Positions 6,521-13,819 of a stretch of 64,000 nt of DNA are shown piece by piece; positions within the stretch are counted from its first letter, which is position 1, and every line of letters starts with the position of its first letter. The notes under the pieces were generated by a model. It was not told the DNA's origin. It did no database searches and saw only the letters and a program-made list of their open reading frames with translations. This stretch comes from a virus. A program made the translations under genes and the position numbers. The stretch spans positions 1 to 64,000 of IMG/VR virus record IMGVR_UViG_3300032093_011758; one strand, given 5' to 3'.

Positions 6521-6527
6521 TATTTAT
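6521..6527 (+). promoter_or_regulatory. TATTTAT phage promoter element
   Basis: TATTTAT followed by exactly five bases (CTGAT) and the ATG at 6533. If it is a -10 box, the mRNA would be leaderless. Confidence 0.5.
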
Positions 6528-6532
6528 CTGAT

Positions 6533-7546
6533 ATGTCAAAAAGTAATTTATATCAACAATTGGTGGATTTTACAAATGGAGTAATTTCTGCCGAAGAAAT
6601 AGAAGACCCAAATATTAAAATTGTAAAAACTAATGGCCTTGTTAAGTTAGATTTTGATACTGATGATTATATTGAGATTTTAGTTGGAGATGGTTCAAAT
6701 GAATACTATTATCTTAAAGAGGCTATTGGTGCTTATTATGGATATACAGGATCTTTTATGTATGATGATTGGAGATCCCGGGAAGATTGGGATGAGGGAT
6801 ATATGGTCGAAGGTTTAGATCAGGAAAACATTGATAGGGTTATGGAAATAGTAAATATGCTTGGTTTTCCTCACGATCCCACATCAGTAGATTTTGGTAA
6901 AATCTCAAAATTTTTACACGATAACTTTGAACGTCAAGTTGATGATATTATAGGTGAATACCAAACAATGACAGATGATGCGATGAAAGAGGTGATATCT
7001 AACTTTGCATATGATGAATATTGTAATGTTTTTTTTAGATTCAATATATTTCATAGCTCGGCAAAAAATCTTTGTTTTAAAACTTACACAACTAGTGTTA
7101 AAAATTTAATTTCTCTTTATAAGTCACACGGAAAATATGATTGGAGTTTGAAACAATTACTCAGACAAATATCCAAAGATAATGATTTGGCGGAAGATGA
7201 TTTATTTGATATTGCTATGGAACAATATTGGAGGCATTTTGATAAAAAATATTTCAAAAATTATGTGAAGGGAAAACTTGAAGAAATTAAAGAAAAAATT
7301 GAAGAAGATGCCGAACATATTGATGAATACAGGGAAATAACAGATAGACTAAAAAAATTTAAGTATGGCACATGGTATGATCTACCCAAAAATGATCACA
7401 TAATGTTCAAAATAAATTTTGTATCTCTCAAAACCTTGGATATTAATTTTGCATATAAAAAGAAGGGAACTAATCAAATTACTGACGATATTAACATGGA
7501 TTTAGAAAGATTTCTTCTATTTTTATATCAACCGGAACTTTTTTAG
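6533..7546 (+). CDS. Hypothetical acidic protein (337 aa)
   Basis: I do not recognise this protein. It is acidic, rich in Asp, Glu, Tyr and Phe, with no signal peptide or membrane segment. Residues about 75-110 contain YYGYTGSFMYDDW and a WDEGY motif; the region around 240-265 is a charged helix (KGKLEEIKEKIEEDAE). It stands alone between a TATTTAT element and a host-type promoter for the next gene, so it is probably a single-gene late transcript. The start five bases after the TATTTAT element is the first ATG. Confidence 0.7.
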   Translation: MSKSNLYQQLVDFTNGVISAEEIEDPNIKIVKTNGLVKLDFDTDDYIEILVGDGSNEYYYLKEAIGAYYGYTGSFMYDDWRSREDWDEGYMVEGLDQENIDRVMEIVNMLGFPHDPTSVDFGKISKFLHDNFERQVDDIIGEYQTMTDDAMKEVISNFAYDEYCNVFFRFNIFHSSAKNLCFKTYTTSVKNLISLYKSHGKYDWSLKQLLRQISKDNDLAEDDLFDIAMEQYWRHFDKKYFKNYVKGKLEEIKEKIEEDAEHIDEYREITDRLKKFKYGTWYDLPKNDHIMFKINFVSLKTLDINFAYKKKGTNQITDDINMDLERFLLFLYQPELF

Positions 7547-7567
7547 TTTTTTTTCCACTTTTTTTTG

Positions 7568-7575
7568 TATCTTTG
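7568..7575 (+). promoter_or_regulatory. Host-type -7 box (TATCTTTG)
   Basis: TATCTTTG is a perfect TAnnTTTG match in a T-rich stretch, 13 bases before the ATG at 7589. Its position supports the 7589 start over the in-frame ATG at 7565, which would lie upstream of the transcript. Confidence 0.55.
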
Positions 7576-7588
7576 TAAAAATTTTATT

Positions 7589-8416
7589 ATGCAAGATTTA
7601 CAATTCTTAAAAGAAGTCCTTTCTGTTCCCACCAAAACATATCAGGAGGAAAGGATGGTTCAATATATTGTTGATTGGTTAAGGAATGAGAAAATTGAAC
7701 ACTACGTTGATGAACACATGAACGTTTATGCCATCAAACAAGAAAAAGAGTCCCAAACAGATTTTTATTTCCCCTGTGTTGTTGCACACACTGACACCGT
7801 CCACAATATTGACACCATCAATATCAGAGAGGAAATGAAACCAAACACCTCAGGCGAGTTGAAATTATCACTCAAGGCTTATAACGATGAAGGTAAACCA
7901 ACCGGGATAGGTGGAGATGATAAATGTGGTGTATTTGCCTGTTTGAAACTACTAAAAGAACTCCCTTATCTAAAAGCCGCGTTTTTTGTATCTGAAGAAA
8001 CAGGTTGTCACGGATCAAGAAAGGCCGATGATAGATTTTTCTCAAATGTTGGTTATGTTATTCAGTTTGATGCACCTGAAAATTGGATGGTGACTGAAAC
8101 TTGTTTTGGAGCTAAGTTATTTGAAAAAGAGAGTGAGTTTTTTGAAAAATGTGACAAAGTTTTGGTGGAAGGTATGAATAATAAACAACAATACATGACA
8201 CATCCTTATACAGATGTATACGCACTCAAAACTAAGTTTGATTTTGCCTGTATTAACTTCTCAATTGGTTATTATGACTACCACACAGAAAATGAATATG
8301 TTGTTGTTGAAGACACTATGAATGGGGTTGAAATGGGTAGAAAAATCATTGAATCTTTGGGATATAAAAAATATTTCAAAACAACAGAAAAATCAGAAAG
8401 ATTTAAATATTGGTAA
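7589..8416 (+). CDS. M20-family metallopeptidase (PepT-like)
   Basis: A 275-residue protein with the zinc-ligand motifs of M20 peptidases: AHTDTV near residue 67, GIGGDDKCG near 112 (bridging Asp), SEETGCHGS near 140 (catalytic Glu), an FDAP segment near 162 and YYDYHTENEYV near 230 (C-terminal His). Tripeptidase T and similar enzymes are about 400 residues, so the lid or dimerisation domain appears to be missing or very short. It would cleave small peptides in the cytoplasm, perhaps products of Clp proteolysis given the neighbouring ClpC gene. It has its own host-type promoter and converges on clpC. Confidence 0.82.
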   Translation: MQDLQFLKEVLSVPTKTYQEERMVQYIVDWLRNEKIEHYVDEHMNVYAIKQEKESQTDFYFPCVVAHTDTVHNIDTINIREEMKPNTSGELKLSLKAYNDEGKPTGIGGDDKCGVFACLKLLKELPYLKAAFFVSEETGCHGSRKADDRFFSNVGYVIQFDAPENWMVTETCFGAKLFEKESEFFEKCDKVLVEGMNNKQQYMTHPYTDVYALKTKFDFACINFSIGYYDYHTENEYVVVEDTMNGVEMGRKIIESLGYKKYFKTTEKSERFKYW

Positions 8417-8419
8417 TAA

Positions 8420-8449
8420 AAAAAAGGGAAGTTTAACTTCCCTTTTTTG
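8420..8449. terminator. Bidirectional terminator overlapping the clpC stop
   Basis: Stem AAAAAAGGGAAG/CTTCCCTTTTTT around loop TTTAA, with A and T runs on both sides, between convergent genes. The TAA stop of the minus-strand clpC gene lies in the loop at 8433-8435. Confidence 0.85.
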
Positions 8450-10454
8450 TTTTTGTCATTTGTATGGTTTCCCCATCTTCAGTTTTCAAGGTATACTTGA
8501 CACCTTCTTTTACATTTCCTTTTAGAACTTCTTCGGAGATAAAATCCTCAACTTTATCTTGAATTGCTCTCTTTAACGGACGGGCTCCATACATTTCATC
8601 GAAACCTACTTTGGAGATCATTTTCTCAATTGACTCATCAAATGAGATCAAATATTTCATTCCTTCCAATCTCTTATTTAATTTCTGTAATTCAATCGTA
8701 ACGATCTTACTAACATCTTCTTGTTTCAAAGTTCCGAATACAACAATGTCATCAATTCTGTTTAAGAACTCCGGAGAGAAGAATTTTTTAAGTTCTTTCT
8801 GAAGAGTTTCTTTTCTGAGTTCTTCGTTTGCAAATACATTATTTGCATTTGTGAATCCGACACCAGCTCCGAAATCTTGCATTTTCTTCACACCAAGATT
8901 GGAAGTCATAATGATGATACAGTTTTTGAAGTTGATTTTTCTTCCCAAACCATCGGTCATATGACCATCATCCAACACTTGAAGAAGTGATCCGAAGATA
9001 TCTTTGTTCGCCTTTTCAATCTCATCAAATAAGATCACCGAGTAAGGTTTGTTTTTAACTTGTTCAGTTAATTGACCACCCTCATCATATCCCACGTATC
9101 CGGGAGGTGCCCCGATAAGTTTGGATACTGTATGTTTCTCTTGGTATTCGGACATATCAACTCTGATTAGATTGTCTTCACTACCAAACACTTCTTTTGC
9201 AAGTTGTTTTGCTAAGTATGTTTTACCAACACCGGTTGAACCCAAGAAGATGAATGAACCAATAGGTCTGTTAGGATCTTTGATTCCCAATCTATTTCTT
9301 CTGATTGATTTTGCAATTCTTTTAACGGCTTCAGATTGACCAATTACTTTACTATTAAGTAAATTTTCTAAATTTACAAGAGCTTGAGTATCATCAGAAG
9401 TAAGTTTAGAAACTGGGATCTTTGTCATATTTGAAACAACATCATAAACTAGATCAAGTAATACTTCTCTTTTTTTCTCAATCAATTCGTTATCAAACTT
9501 CTTTTTTTCTTCGTCTAATTTAAGAAGAACCTTTCTTTCTTTGTCTCTGAGTTCTGCGGCTTCTTCAAATTTTTGTTTTTTAACAACTTCAATCTTTTGA
9601 AGTTTAATTTCGGCAGCTTTTTGTTTTAATTCTTCAATTACTTCAGGAAGTTTAATATCTACCTGACTTCTTGCTCCAACTTCGTCCAAAATATCAATTG
9701 CTTTGTCCGGAAACTCTCTATCTGTGATATATCTTTCCGCCAAATTCACACAAGCGTTTAAGACCTCTTCGTTAAAACTTACTTTGTGAAAAGTTTCATA
9801 TCTACTTTTAAGATTTCTCAGAATTTCCAATGTTTCTTCTTTAGATGCCCCATCAACAATGACTTTTTGGAATCTTCTTTCAAGAGCACCATCCTTTTCA
9901 AAATTCTTACGATATTCATCCAAAGTAGTTGCTCCAATACATTGAATTTCTCCTCTAGCAAGAGCAGGTTTGAAGATGTTTGATGCATCTAATGATCCTG
10001 AAGAATTACCCGCACCTACGATGGTGTGAATTTCATCAATGAATACAATAATATCAGGGTTGTCTTGAAGCTCCTCAATGATAACTTTCATCCTTTCTTC
10101 AAATTGTCCTCTATATTTTGTTCCCGCAACAATAGAGGTCATATCCAAAGACAGAATTCTTTTGTCAGATAAATTTCTTGGACAGTTCCCTTCATAAATT
10201 CTCATTGCCAATCCTTCAGCGATGGCCGTTTTACCACAACCCGGTTCACCAATAATAATGGGGTTGTTTTTCTTTCTTCTTGATAAGATCTGAGCAATCC
10301 TCAAAATTTCCTTATCTCTCCCAACTACGGGGTCTAATTTACCTTCTTCCGCTAATTTAATTAGATCTCTACTGAAGTTATCTAACGCGGGTGTTTTGGA
10401 GTCAATTGTTTTTTTTGACTCCCTCTTGTTTTCATTATCCATTGATTCTGTCAT
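8433..10454 (-). CDS. clpC: ClpC-like AAA+ unfoldase lacking the N-terminal domain
   Basis: A 673-residue double AAA+ protein. D1 begins at LDNFSRDL (24-31) with Walker A GEPGCGKT (69-76), IDEIHT Walker B and pore loop KYRG. A UVR-like middle segment (EEAAELRDKE) separates it from D2, which has GSTGVGKT, FDEIEK and pore loop GYVG. The tripeptide VGF at 532-534 sits where ClpC carries its ClpP-binding loop, so it should dock on host ClpP. Bacterial ClpC has about 150 more N-terminal residues for adaptor binding; here that is replaced by about 20 polar residues. It is divergent from hsp20 across a region with two operator-like palindromes. Confidence 0.9.
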   Translation of the reverse strand: MTESMDNENKRESKKTIDSKTPALDNFSRDLIKLAEEGKLDPVVGRDKEILRIAQILSRRKKNNPIIIGEPGCGKTAIAEGLAMRIYEGNCPRNLSDKRILSLDMTSIVAGTKYRGQFEERMKVIIEELQDNPDIIVFIDEIHTIVGAGNSSGSLDASNIFKPALARGEIQCIGATTLDEYRKNFEKDGALERRFQKVIVDGASKEETLEILRNLKSRYETFHKVSFNEEVLNACVNLAERYITDREFPDKAIDILDEVGARSQVDIKLPEVIEELKQKAAEIKLQKIEVVKKQKFEEAAELRDKERKVLLKLDEEKKKFDNELIEKKREVLLDLVYDVVSNMTKIPVSKLTSDDTQALVNLENLLNSKVIGQSEAVKRIAKSIRRNRLGIKDPNRPIGSFIFLGSTGVGKTYLAKQLAKEVFGSEDNLIRVDMSEYQEKHTVSKLIGAPPGYVGYDEGGQLTEQVKNKPYSVILFDEIEKANKDIFGSLLQVLDDGHMTDGLGRKINFKNCIIIMTSNLGVKKMQDFGAGVGFTNANNVFANEELRKETLQKELKKFFSPEFLNRIDDIVVFGTLKQEDVSKIVTIELQKLNKRLEGMKYLISFDESIEKMISKVGFDEMYGARPLKRAIQDKVEDFISEEVLKGNVKEGVKYTLKTEDGETIQMTKTKKGS

Positions 10455-10506
10455 ACAACATTTGTTTTTATTAACGATACAAAATTTATTCTAAAAATAC
10501 AATATT

Positions 10507-10537
10507 GACAATTTGTCGTTATATAGGACATAATGTC
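10507..10537. promoter_or_regulatory. Twin GACAnnnTGTC palindromes between clpC and hsp20
   Basis: GACAATTTGTC (10507-10517) and GACATAATGTC (10527-10537) are two perfect 11-base inverted repeats of the form GACA-N3-TGTC. Their centres lie 20 bases apart, about two helical turns, in the 161-base divergent promoter region. They look like binding sites for a dimeric regulator controlling both chaperone genes. The regulator is not identifiable here. Confidence 0.55.
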
Positions 10538-10615
10538 ATAGTATTATGATACGGCACAAATTTAGTTGACTTATATGAAAATAAAAAATAAATTTATAAA
10601 AAACAAAAAAAAATT

Positions 10616-11002
10616 ATGAGAAACAGAAATTTTGAAAACTTAATTGACTCTTTCTTCTTCGGATATAATCCGGTAAATGTTAGAACTCGTTTACAAGAAG
10701 TCCCTTCAAATGAGTATGAAGTAAATTACACAAAAGATGGTGCTTACTGCTTTTTTGAAGTACCAGGTTTCAATAAGACTAATCTCAAAGTAGAATTTGA
10801 GAATGGTGTTATTGAAATTGAAGGAAAAAGAAATTATAAAGTTGAAGGTGAAGAAAAAACTAAGACTATTTCTCACAGATTCAGAATTGGTGAGGGATAC
10901 GACTCTTCTCTATTAGAAGCTACAGTTGAGGACGGAATTCTTACACTCTTCGTTCCGAATCTAAAAAAACCGGAACCAAAGAAAAGAATCTCCCTTCTTT
11001 AA
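10616..11002 (+). CDS. Small heat-shock protein (Hsp20/alpha-crystallin)
   Basis: A 128-residue protein with an alpha-crystallin domain from about residue 38 to 118: FFEVPGFNKTNLKVEFENGVIEI matches the first strands, SHRFRIGE the middle, and ATVEDGILTLFVP the conserved A-x-x-x-G-I-L strand. The C-terminal ISLL replaces the usual IxI anchor. It would hold unfolded proteins in the cytoplasm during infection. Hsp20 genes occur in T4-like phages of cyanobacteria. Divergence from clpC across shared palindromes suggests co-regulation. Confidence 0.9.
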   Translation: MRNRNFENLIDSFFFGYNPVNVRTRLQEVPSNEYEVNYTKDGAYCFFEVPGFNKTNLKVEFENGVIEIEGKRNYKVEGEEKTKTISHRFRIGEGYDSSLLEATVEDGILTLFVPNLKKPEPKKRISLL

Positions 11003-11006
11003 AATC

Positions 11007-11034
11007 AAAACCCGTCGGATTAGACGGGTTTTTT
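11007..11034. terminator. Bidirectional terminator
   Basis: Stem AAAACCCGTC/GACGGGTTTT with loop GGATTA and T run, just after hsp20 and converging with the gene ending at 11033. Confidence 0.88.
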
Positions 11035-11521
11035 AATTTGTGAGTTTATAGATCGGTACAAACCCATAATTTTCATAAAAATGTGGTGTTATAACCCATT
11101 GTTCGGTATCTTCTTCAATTCCTTCGTAAGGATTGTCATATATAACATCTTCAATTTTTTTGAACTCTTCTTCTTCAGTTTCATTATCTATTGTCGGAAT
11201 TTTACTATTACCATAAGAATATTCTAAATGAAATTCAGGGCCGTCTTTTGTTTTCACGAGTTTGGAACTTATGTAAATTATTTCTAAAAACCCTTCACCG
11301 AAACGAGTATCAATTTCAATCCTTAATTTTTTATTATTGAAATCTTTTCGTAACCCCTCAGAAATTATTTCTTTAGTTTTTTCATAACCAAATTCTTCTA
11401 CCATACTTGGAAGTAATTCCTCACAATCAAACCCGGAATATTTACATATTTCCTGTAATCTTGGATTTGGATATCCGCCGTATTTATCAAAAACTTTAAA
11501 AAGAGTTTTAACATTAACCAT
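11033..11521 (-). CDS. Hypothetical protein (162 aa)
   Basis: I do not recognise this protein. The N-terminal 60 residues are helical (LFKVFDKYGG, EELLPSMVEEFG), and the remainder alternates charged strands with an acidic loop of five Glu around residue 112. No signal peptide, cysteine cluster or membrane segment is present. The TATTTAT element six bases upstream of its ATG overlaps the divergent copy serving the KTSC gene. Confidence 0.65.
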   Translation of the reverse strand: MVNVKTLFKVFDKYGGYPNPRLQEICKYSGFDCEELLPSMVEEFGYEKTKEIISEGLRKDFNNKKLRIEIDTRFGEGFLEIIYISSKLVKTKDGPEFHLEYSYGNSKIPTIDNETEEEEFKKIEDVIYDNPYEGIEEDTEQWVITPHFYENYGFVPIYKLTN

Positions 11522-11527
11522 ACTTAG

Positions 11528-11534
11528 ATAAATA
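11528..11534 (-). promoter_or_regulatory. TATTTAT phage promoter element (minus strand)
   Basis: Reads TATTTAT toward the gene at 11033-11521, six bases before its ATG. Overlaps the plus-strand copy at 11533-11539. Confidence 0.45.
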
Positions 11535-11539
11535 TTTAT
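11533..11539 (+). promoter_or_regulatory. TATTTAT phage promoter element
   Basis: TATTTAT 36 bases before the ATG at 11576, back to back with the minus-strand element. Confidence 0.45.
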
Positions 11540-11575
11540 ATTTTTAAGATGGGTTATTATTTTTAATAAAAAACT

Positions 11576-11818
11576 ATGGGAATAATAAAAGAAGAAATCA
11601 AAGGTACTAAAATAATAAATGAGATTCAGTCTTCTAATTTAGTCAGAACCGAATATGATACGGAAACAAAAAAAATGTTGGCAGAATTTAAAAATGGAGC
11701 CACATATGAATATGAAGATGTCCCTCATTCTGTTTACACCAAGTTTAGGATGTCGGAATCCCAAGGTAAATTTTTCAACACAGAAATTTCAAAAAAGTTC
11801 AATTATAAAAAAATATAA
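11576..11818 (+). CDS. KTSC-domain protein
   Basis: An 80-residue protein matching the short KTSC domain: EIQSSNLVRTEYD, then FKNGATYEYEDVP near residue 38 and the ending ESQGKFFNTEI near 61. The domain is found alone in bacteria and phages and fused to lysyl-tRNA synthetase and nucleic-acid proteins; a nucleic-acid role is suspected but unproven. It is transcribed alone from the TATTTAT element, with another such element right after it. Confidence 0.8.
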   Translation: MGIIKEEIKGTKIINEIQSSNLVRTEYDTETKKMLAEFKNGATYEYEDVPHSVYTKFRMSESQGKFFNTEISKKFNYKKI

Positions 11819-11849
11819 TTTTTTGTAAAGTCTTTTTTAGGGTTTTGAA

Positions 11850-11856
11850 TATTTAT
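11850..11856 (+). promoter_or_regulatory. TATTTAT phage promoter element (lysis cassette)
   Basis: TATTTAT 33 bases before the ATG at 11890. It is the only such element before the five-gene membrane and lysis run ending at 13796, so it probably drives lysis expression. Confidence 0.5.
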
Positions 11857-11889
11857 TAATGAAAATAAATCCTAAAAACCTAATGAAAA

Positions 11890-12192
11890 ATGGCTAGAGC
11901 TAAATCTACAGCTGAAACCGTAGCTGGTGCGGTTAAACCTCCAATTTCCTTCAAAGAATTCTCTAAAGACCCCGTTAAAGGGTTAATGTTCATTTGTATT
12001 ATTGCAGTTGGATACCTTTATGTTGATATTAAAATGTCAAATACAAGTATTCAAGAAAGACAAAATTCAAAAATTGAACTTTTAGAGGGTAAATTAAATC
12101 TTCTAACTGACCAACTTCGTAAGTCAGATAGTACCTCCGCCGCATTGGCATCAAAAATAAACGTATTACAAGAACTTGGAAAAATTAAATAA
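11890..12192 (+). CDS. Single-pass membrane protein with coiled coil; candidate inner-membrane spanin
   Basis: A 100-residue protein: a polar N-terminus of about 30 residues, one membrane helix (GLMFICIIAVGYLYVDI, about 31-47), then a periplasm-length coiled coil (NSKIELLEGKLNLLTDQLRK) ending in a Leu-rich tail. An N-in, C-out helix followed by a coiled coil is the plan of an inner-membrane spanin. A lipoprotein gene starts two bases after its stop, as expected for a spanin pair. No homology was recognised; the call rests on layout and on the holin and endolysin downstream. Confidence 0.55.
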   Translation: MARAKSTAETVAGAVKPPISFKEFSKDPVKGLMFICIIAVGYLYVDIKMSNTSIQERQNSKIELLEGKLNLLTDQLRKSDSTSAALASKINVLQELGKIK

Positions 12193-12193
12193 T

Positions 12194-12529
12194 ATGAAAC
12201 TAATATACACATTATTGTTTTTATTATTAATTGGTTGCGGTTCTGATAAAACAGAAAAAATCGTAGAAAATGAAACAGATACAAAATTTGACTCAATTAT
12301 TAATAAAAGTCAAGAAAATATTACCCTTGTTGCAGGGGCAAGTAGAAAAAGCGATTCAACTATTACAGGGAAAGTCGAAAAAACCGTAAAGAAGATCGCA
12401 AAAATGGAAAAAGAAATAAAACAATTAAAAGAAGAAAATAATGAACTTAAAAAAATACTTTATGATATTGACAATGATCGTGGCCAGCCATATATCATTC
12501 GCACAATATCCGACAACGAAGATTATTAA
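12194..12529 (+). CDS. Lipoprotein with coiled coil; candidate outer-membrane spanin
   Basis: A 111-residue protein starting MKLIYTLLFLLLIGC, a lipoprotein signal with Cys15 lipidated. The mature part has an unordered linker containing DSI and DST triplets (Bacteroidetes O-glycosylation sequon) and a C-terminal coiled coil (KMEKEIKQLKEENNELKK). The upstream ATG at 12176 overlaps the previous gene and would disturb the signal, so 12194 is preferred. It would pair with the preceding membrane protein to fuse the two membranes at lysis. The next gene starts 89 bases before its stop in another frame. Confidence 0.6.
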   Translation: MKLIYTLLFLLLIGCGSDKTEKIVENETDTKFDSIINKSQENITLVAGASRKSDSTITGKVEKTVKKIAKMEKEIKQLKEENNELKKILYDIDNDRGQPYIIRTISDNEDY

Positions 12530-12872
12530 AGGAGAAGAGGTTGTTATTATGACATCATCTCAAGCAAAGGAGATTGATAACAAATTTTTCCAAATGAAAG
12601 ATAGTATCAAATTAATTAATTTGTCTCTTTTTCAAAATAAAGAAAACTTAAGATTGACAAATGAATCTTTACTTAAAACAAATAGGAATTTGTTAATTAC
12701 TCAAGATTCTTTGAAGCAAAGTTTAATGTTGAACAATGTTTACTACAAAGAAATTGAAAAATATAAAAAGATGGAATTTGAAGATAAGAAAGTTCAACAA
12801 ACTGTAGTTATTGGTGTGGTATCGGCATTAGCCGTATGGTTAACCATTTTTATCACCGGAATAAGTCAATAA
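12441..12872 (+). CDS. Secreted coiled-coil protein with C-terminal membrane anchor
   Basis: A 143-residue protein. The N-terminus (MNLKKYFMILTMIVASHISFAQ) is a signal peptide with a typical Bacteroidetes SFAQ cleavage site. The mature part is a long heptad-rich helix with many Leu, Asn and Ser residues, and residues about 121-140 (VVIGVVSALAVWLTIFITG) form a membrane helix. The start is nested inside the lipoprotein gene, reminiscent of Rz/Rz1 nested pairs. It may be part of the spanin complex or a periplasmic lysis regulator. Start at 12462 is also possible. Confidence 0.6.
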   Translation: MNLKKYFMILTMIVASHISFAQYPTTKIIKGEEVVIMTSSQAKEIDNKFFQMKDSIKLINLSLFQNKENLRLTNESLLKTNRNLLITQDSLKQSLMLNNVYYKEIEKYKKMEFEDKKVQQTVVIGVVSALAVWLTIFITGISQ

Positions 12873-12896
12873 AAAATAAAAAAAAATCCGTATCCT

Positions 12897-13172
12897 ATGA
12901 AAAAATTCTTTTACAATCTATTTAGAGATGAGAACGACATCAACGAAAAATCTATAGTTGGTTTTGCGTCATTTGTTGTTATGGTTCTTTTCGCAATTAC
13001 CGATTTAGTAACCGGTTACATGGGTAAACCTTTGTTAGTTACCGAGTTTATTTTCAATTCATTTTTGATCTTAACTCTTGGTTCATTTGGTATTGCATCT
13101 GTGGACAAGTATATTGTTCACAAAACCGCAAAAAAACAAGAAGAAGAAACTAGTGAAGAAATCGCTGAGTAA
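12897..13172 (+). CDS. Holin-like protein (two membrane helices)
   Basis: A 91-residue protein with a short polar N-terminus, two hydrophobic helices (about 21-40, VGFASFVVMVLFAITDLVTG; and 50-68, EFIFNSFLILTLGSFGIA) and a charged C-terminal tail (KKQEEETSEEI). Size, topology and position immediately before a signal-less GH19 endolysin are those of a holin. No sequence family was recognised, so the call rests on layout. It would let the endolysin across the inner membrane. Confidence 0.7.
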   Translation: MKKFFYNLFRDENDINEKSIVGFASFVVMVLFAITDLVTGYMGKPLLVTEFIFNSFLILTLGSFGIASVDKYIVHKTAKKQEEETSEEIAE

Positions 13173-13196
13173 TAAACAAAAACTAAAAACAAAAAA

Positions 13197-13796
13197 ATGG
13201 ATTTGAACAAATTGAAGGGGCACATCCCTGACGCAGTTATCGGACAGATTCCCGATGTTATGGCTAAATTTAACATAAACACAAGTTTGAGACTTGCTCA
13301 CTTCTTGGCTCAGTGTGGTCACGAAAGTGCCGGATTCAAAGCCGTAAATGAAAACCTCAATTACGGTGCGAAAGGTCTTCTTACCACATTTAAGAAGTAT
13401 TTCCCAACTCAAGCTCTTGCAGAACAATATCAGAGAAATCCTGAGAAGATTGCATCAAGAGTTTATGGTGGAAGAATGGGAAATGGCGGTGAGGAAACAA
13501 AAGAAGGTTATAAATTTCGCGGTAGAGGATATATCCAATTAACAGGTAAGGCTAACTATACTGAATTTGATAAAGTTGTTTCTGAAAACATATTAGAAAA
13601 TCCGGATTTAGTTGCCACGAAATATCCATTACTTTCCGCGGCATGGTTTTGGAGTAAAAACGGATTAAATTCTGTGGCAGACAAAGGAGCTACCGATGCG
13701 GATGTAACCGCAATCACCAAAAGAGTAAATGGCGGAACTATCGGATTACCTGATAGAATTAAACATTTCAAAGAATATTATAGCTTGTTGAAATAA
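13197..13796 (+). CDS. GH19-family endolysin (chitinase-like lysozyme)
   Basis: A 199-residue single-domain enzyme. HFLAQCGHESAGF (35-47) carries the likely catalytic Glu43, and YGGRMGNG followed by FRGRGYIQLTG near residue 110 is the conserved GH19 core. Phage GH19 enzymes cut the glycan strands of peptidoglycan. There is no signal peptide and no wall-binding domain, so export should depend on the holin upstream. Gene ends just before another TATTTAT element. Confidence 0.92.
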   Translation: MDLNKLKGHIPDAVIGQIPDVMAKFNINTSLRLAHFLAQCGHESAGFKAVNENLNYGAKGLLTTFKKYFPTQALAEQYQRNPEKIASRVYGGRMGNGGEETKEGYKFRGRGYIQLTGKANYTEFDKVVSENILENPDLVATKYPLLSAAWFWSKNGLNSVADKGATDADVTAITKRVNGGTIGLPDRIKHFKEYYSLLK

Positions 13797-13807
13797 CAAT
13801 TTCGGAG

Positions 13808-13814
13808 TATTTAT
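13808..13814 (+). promoter_or_regulatory. TATTTAT phage promoter element
   Basis: TATTTAT followed by five bases (TTGAT) and the ATG at 13820; almost the same 15 bases as at 6521-6535. Confidence 0.5.
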
Positions 13815-13819
13815 TTGAT

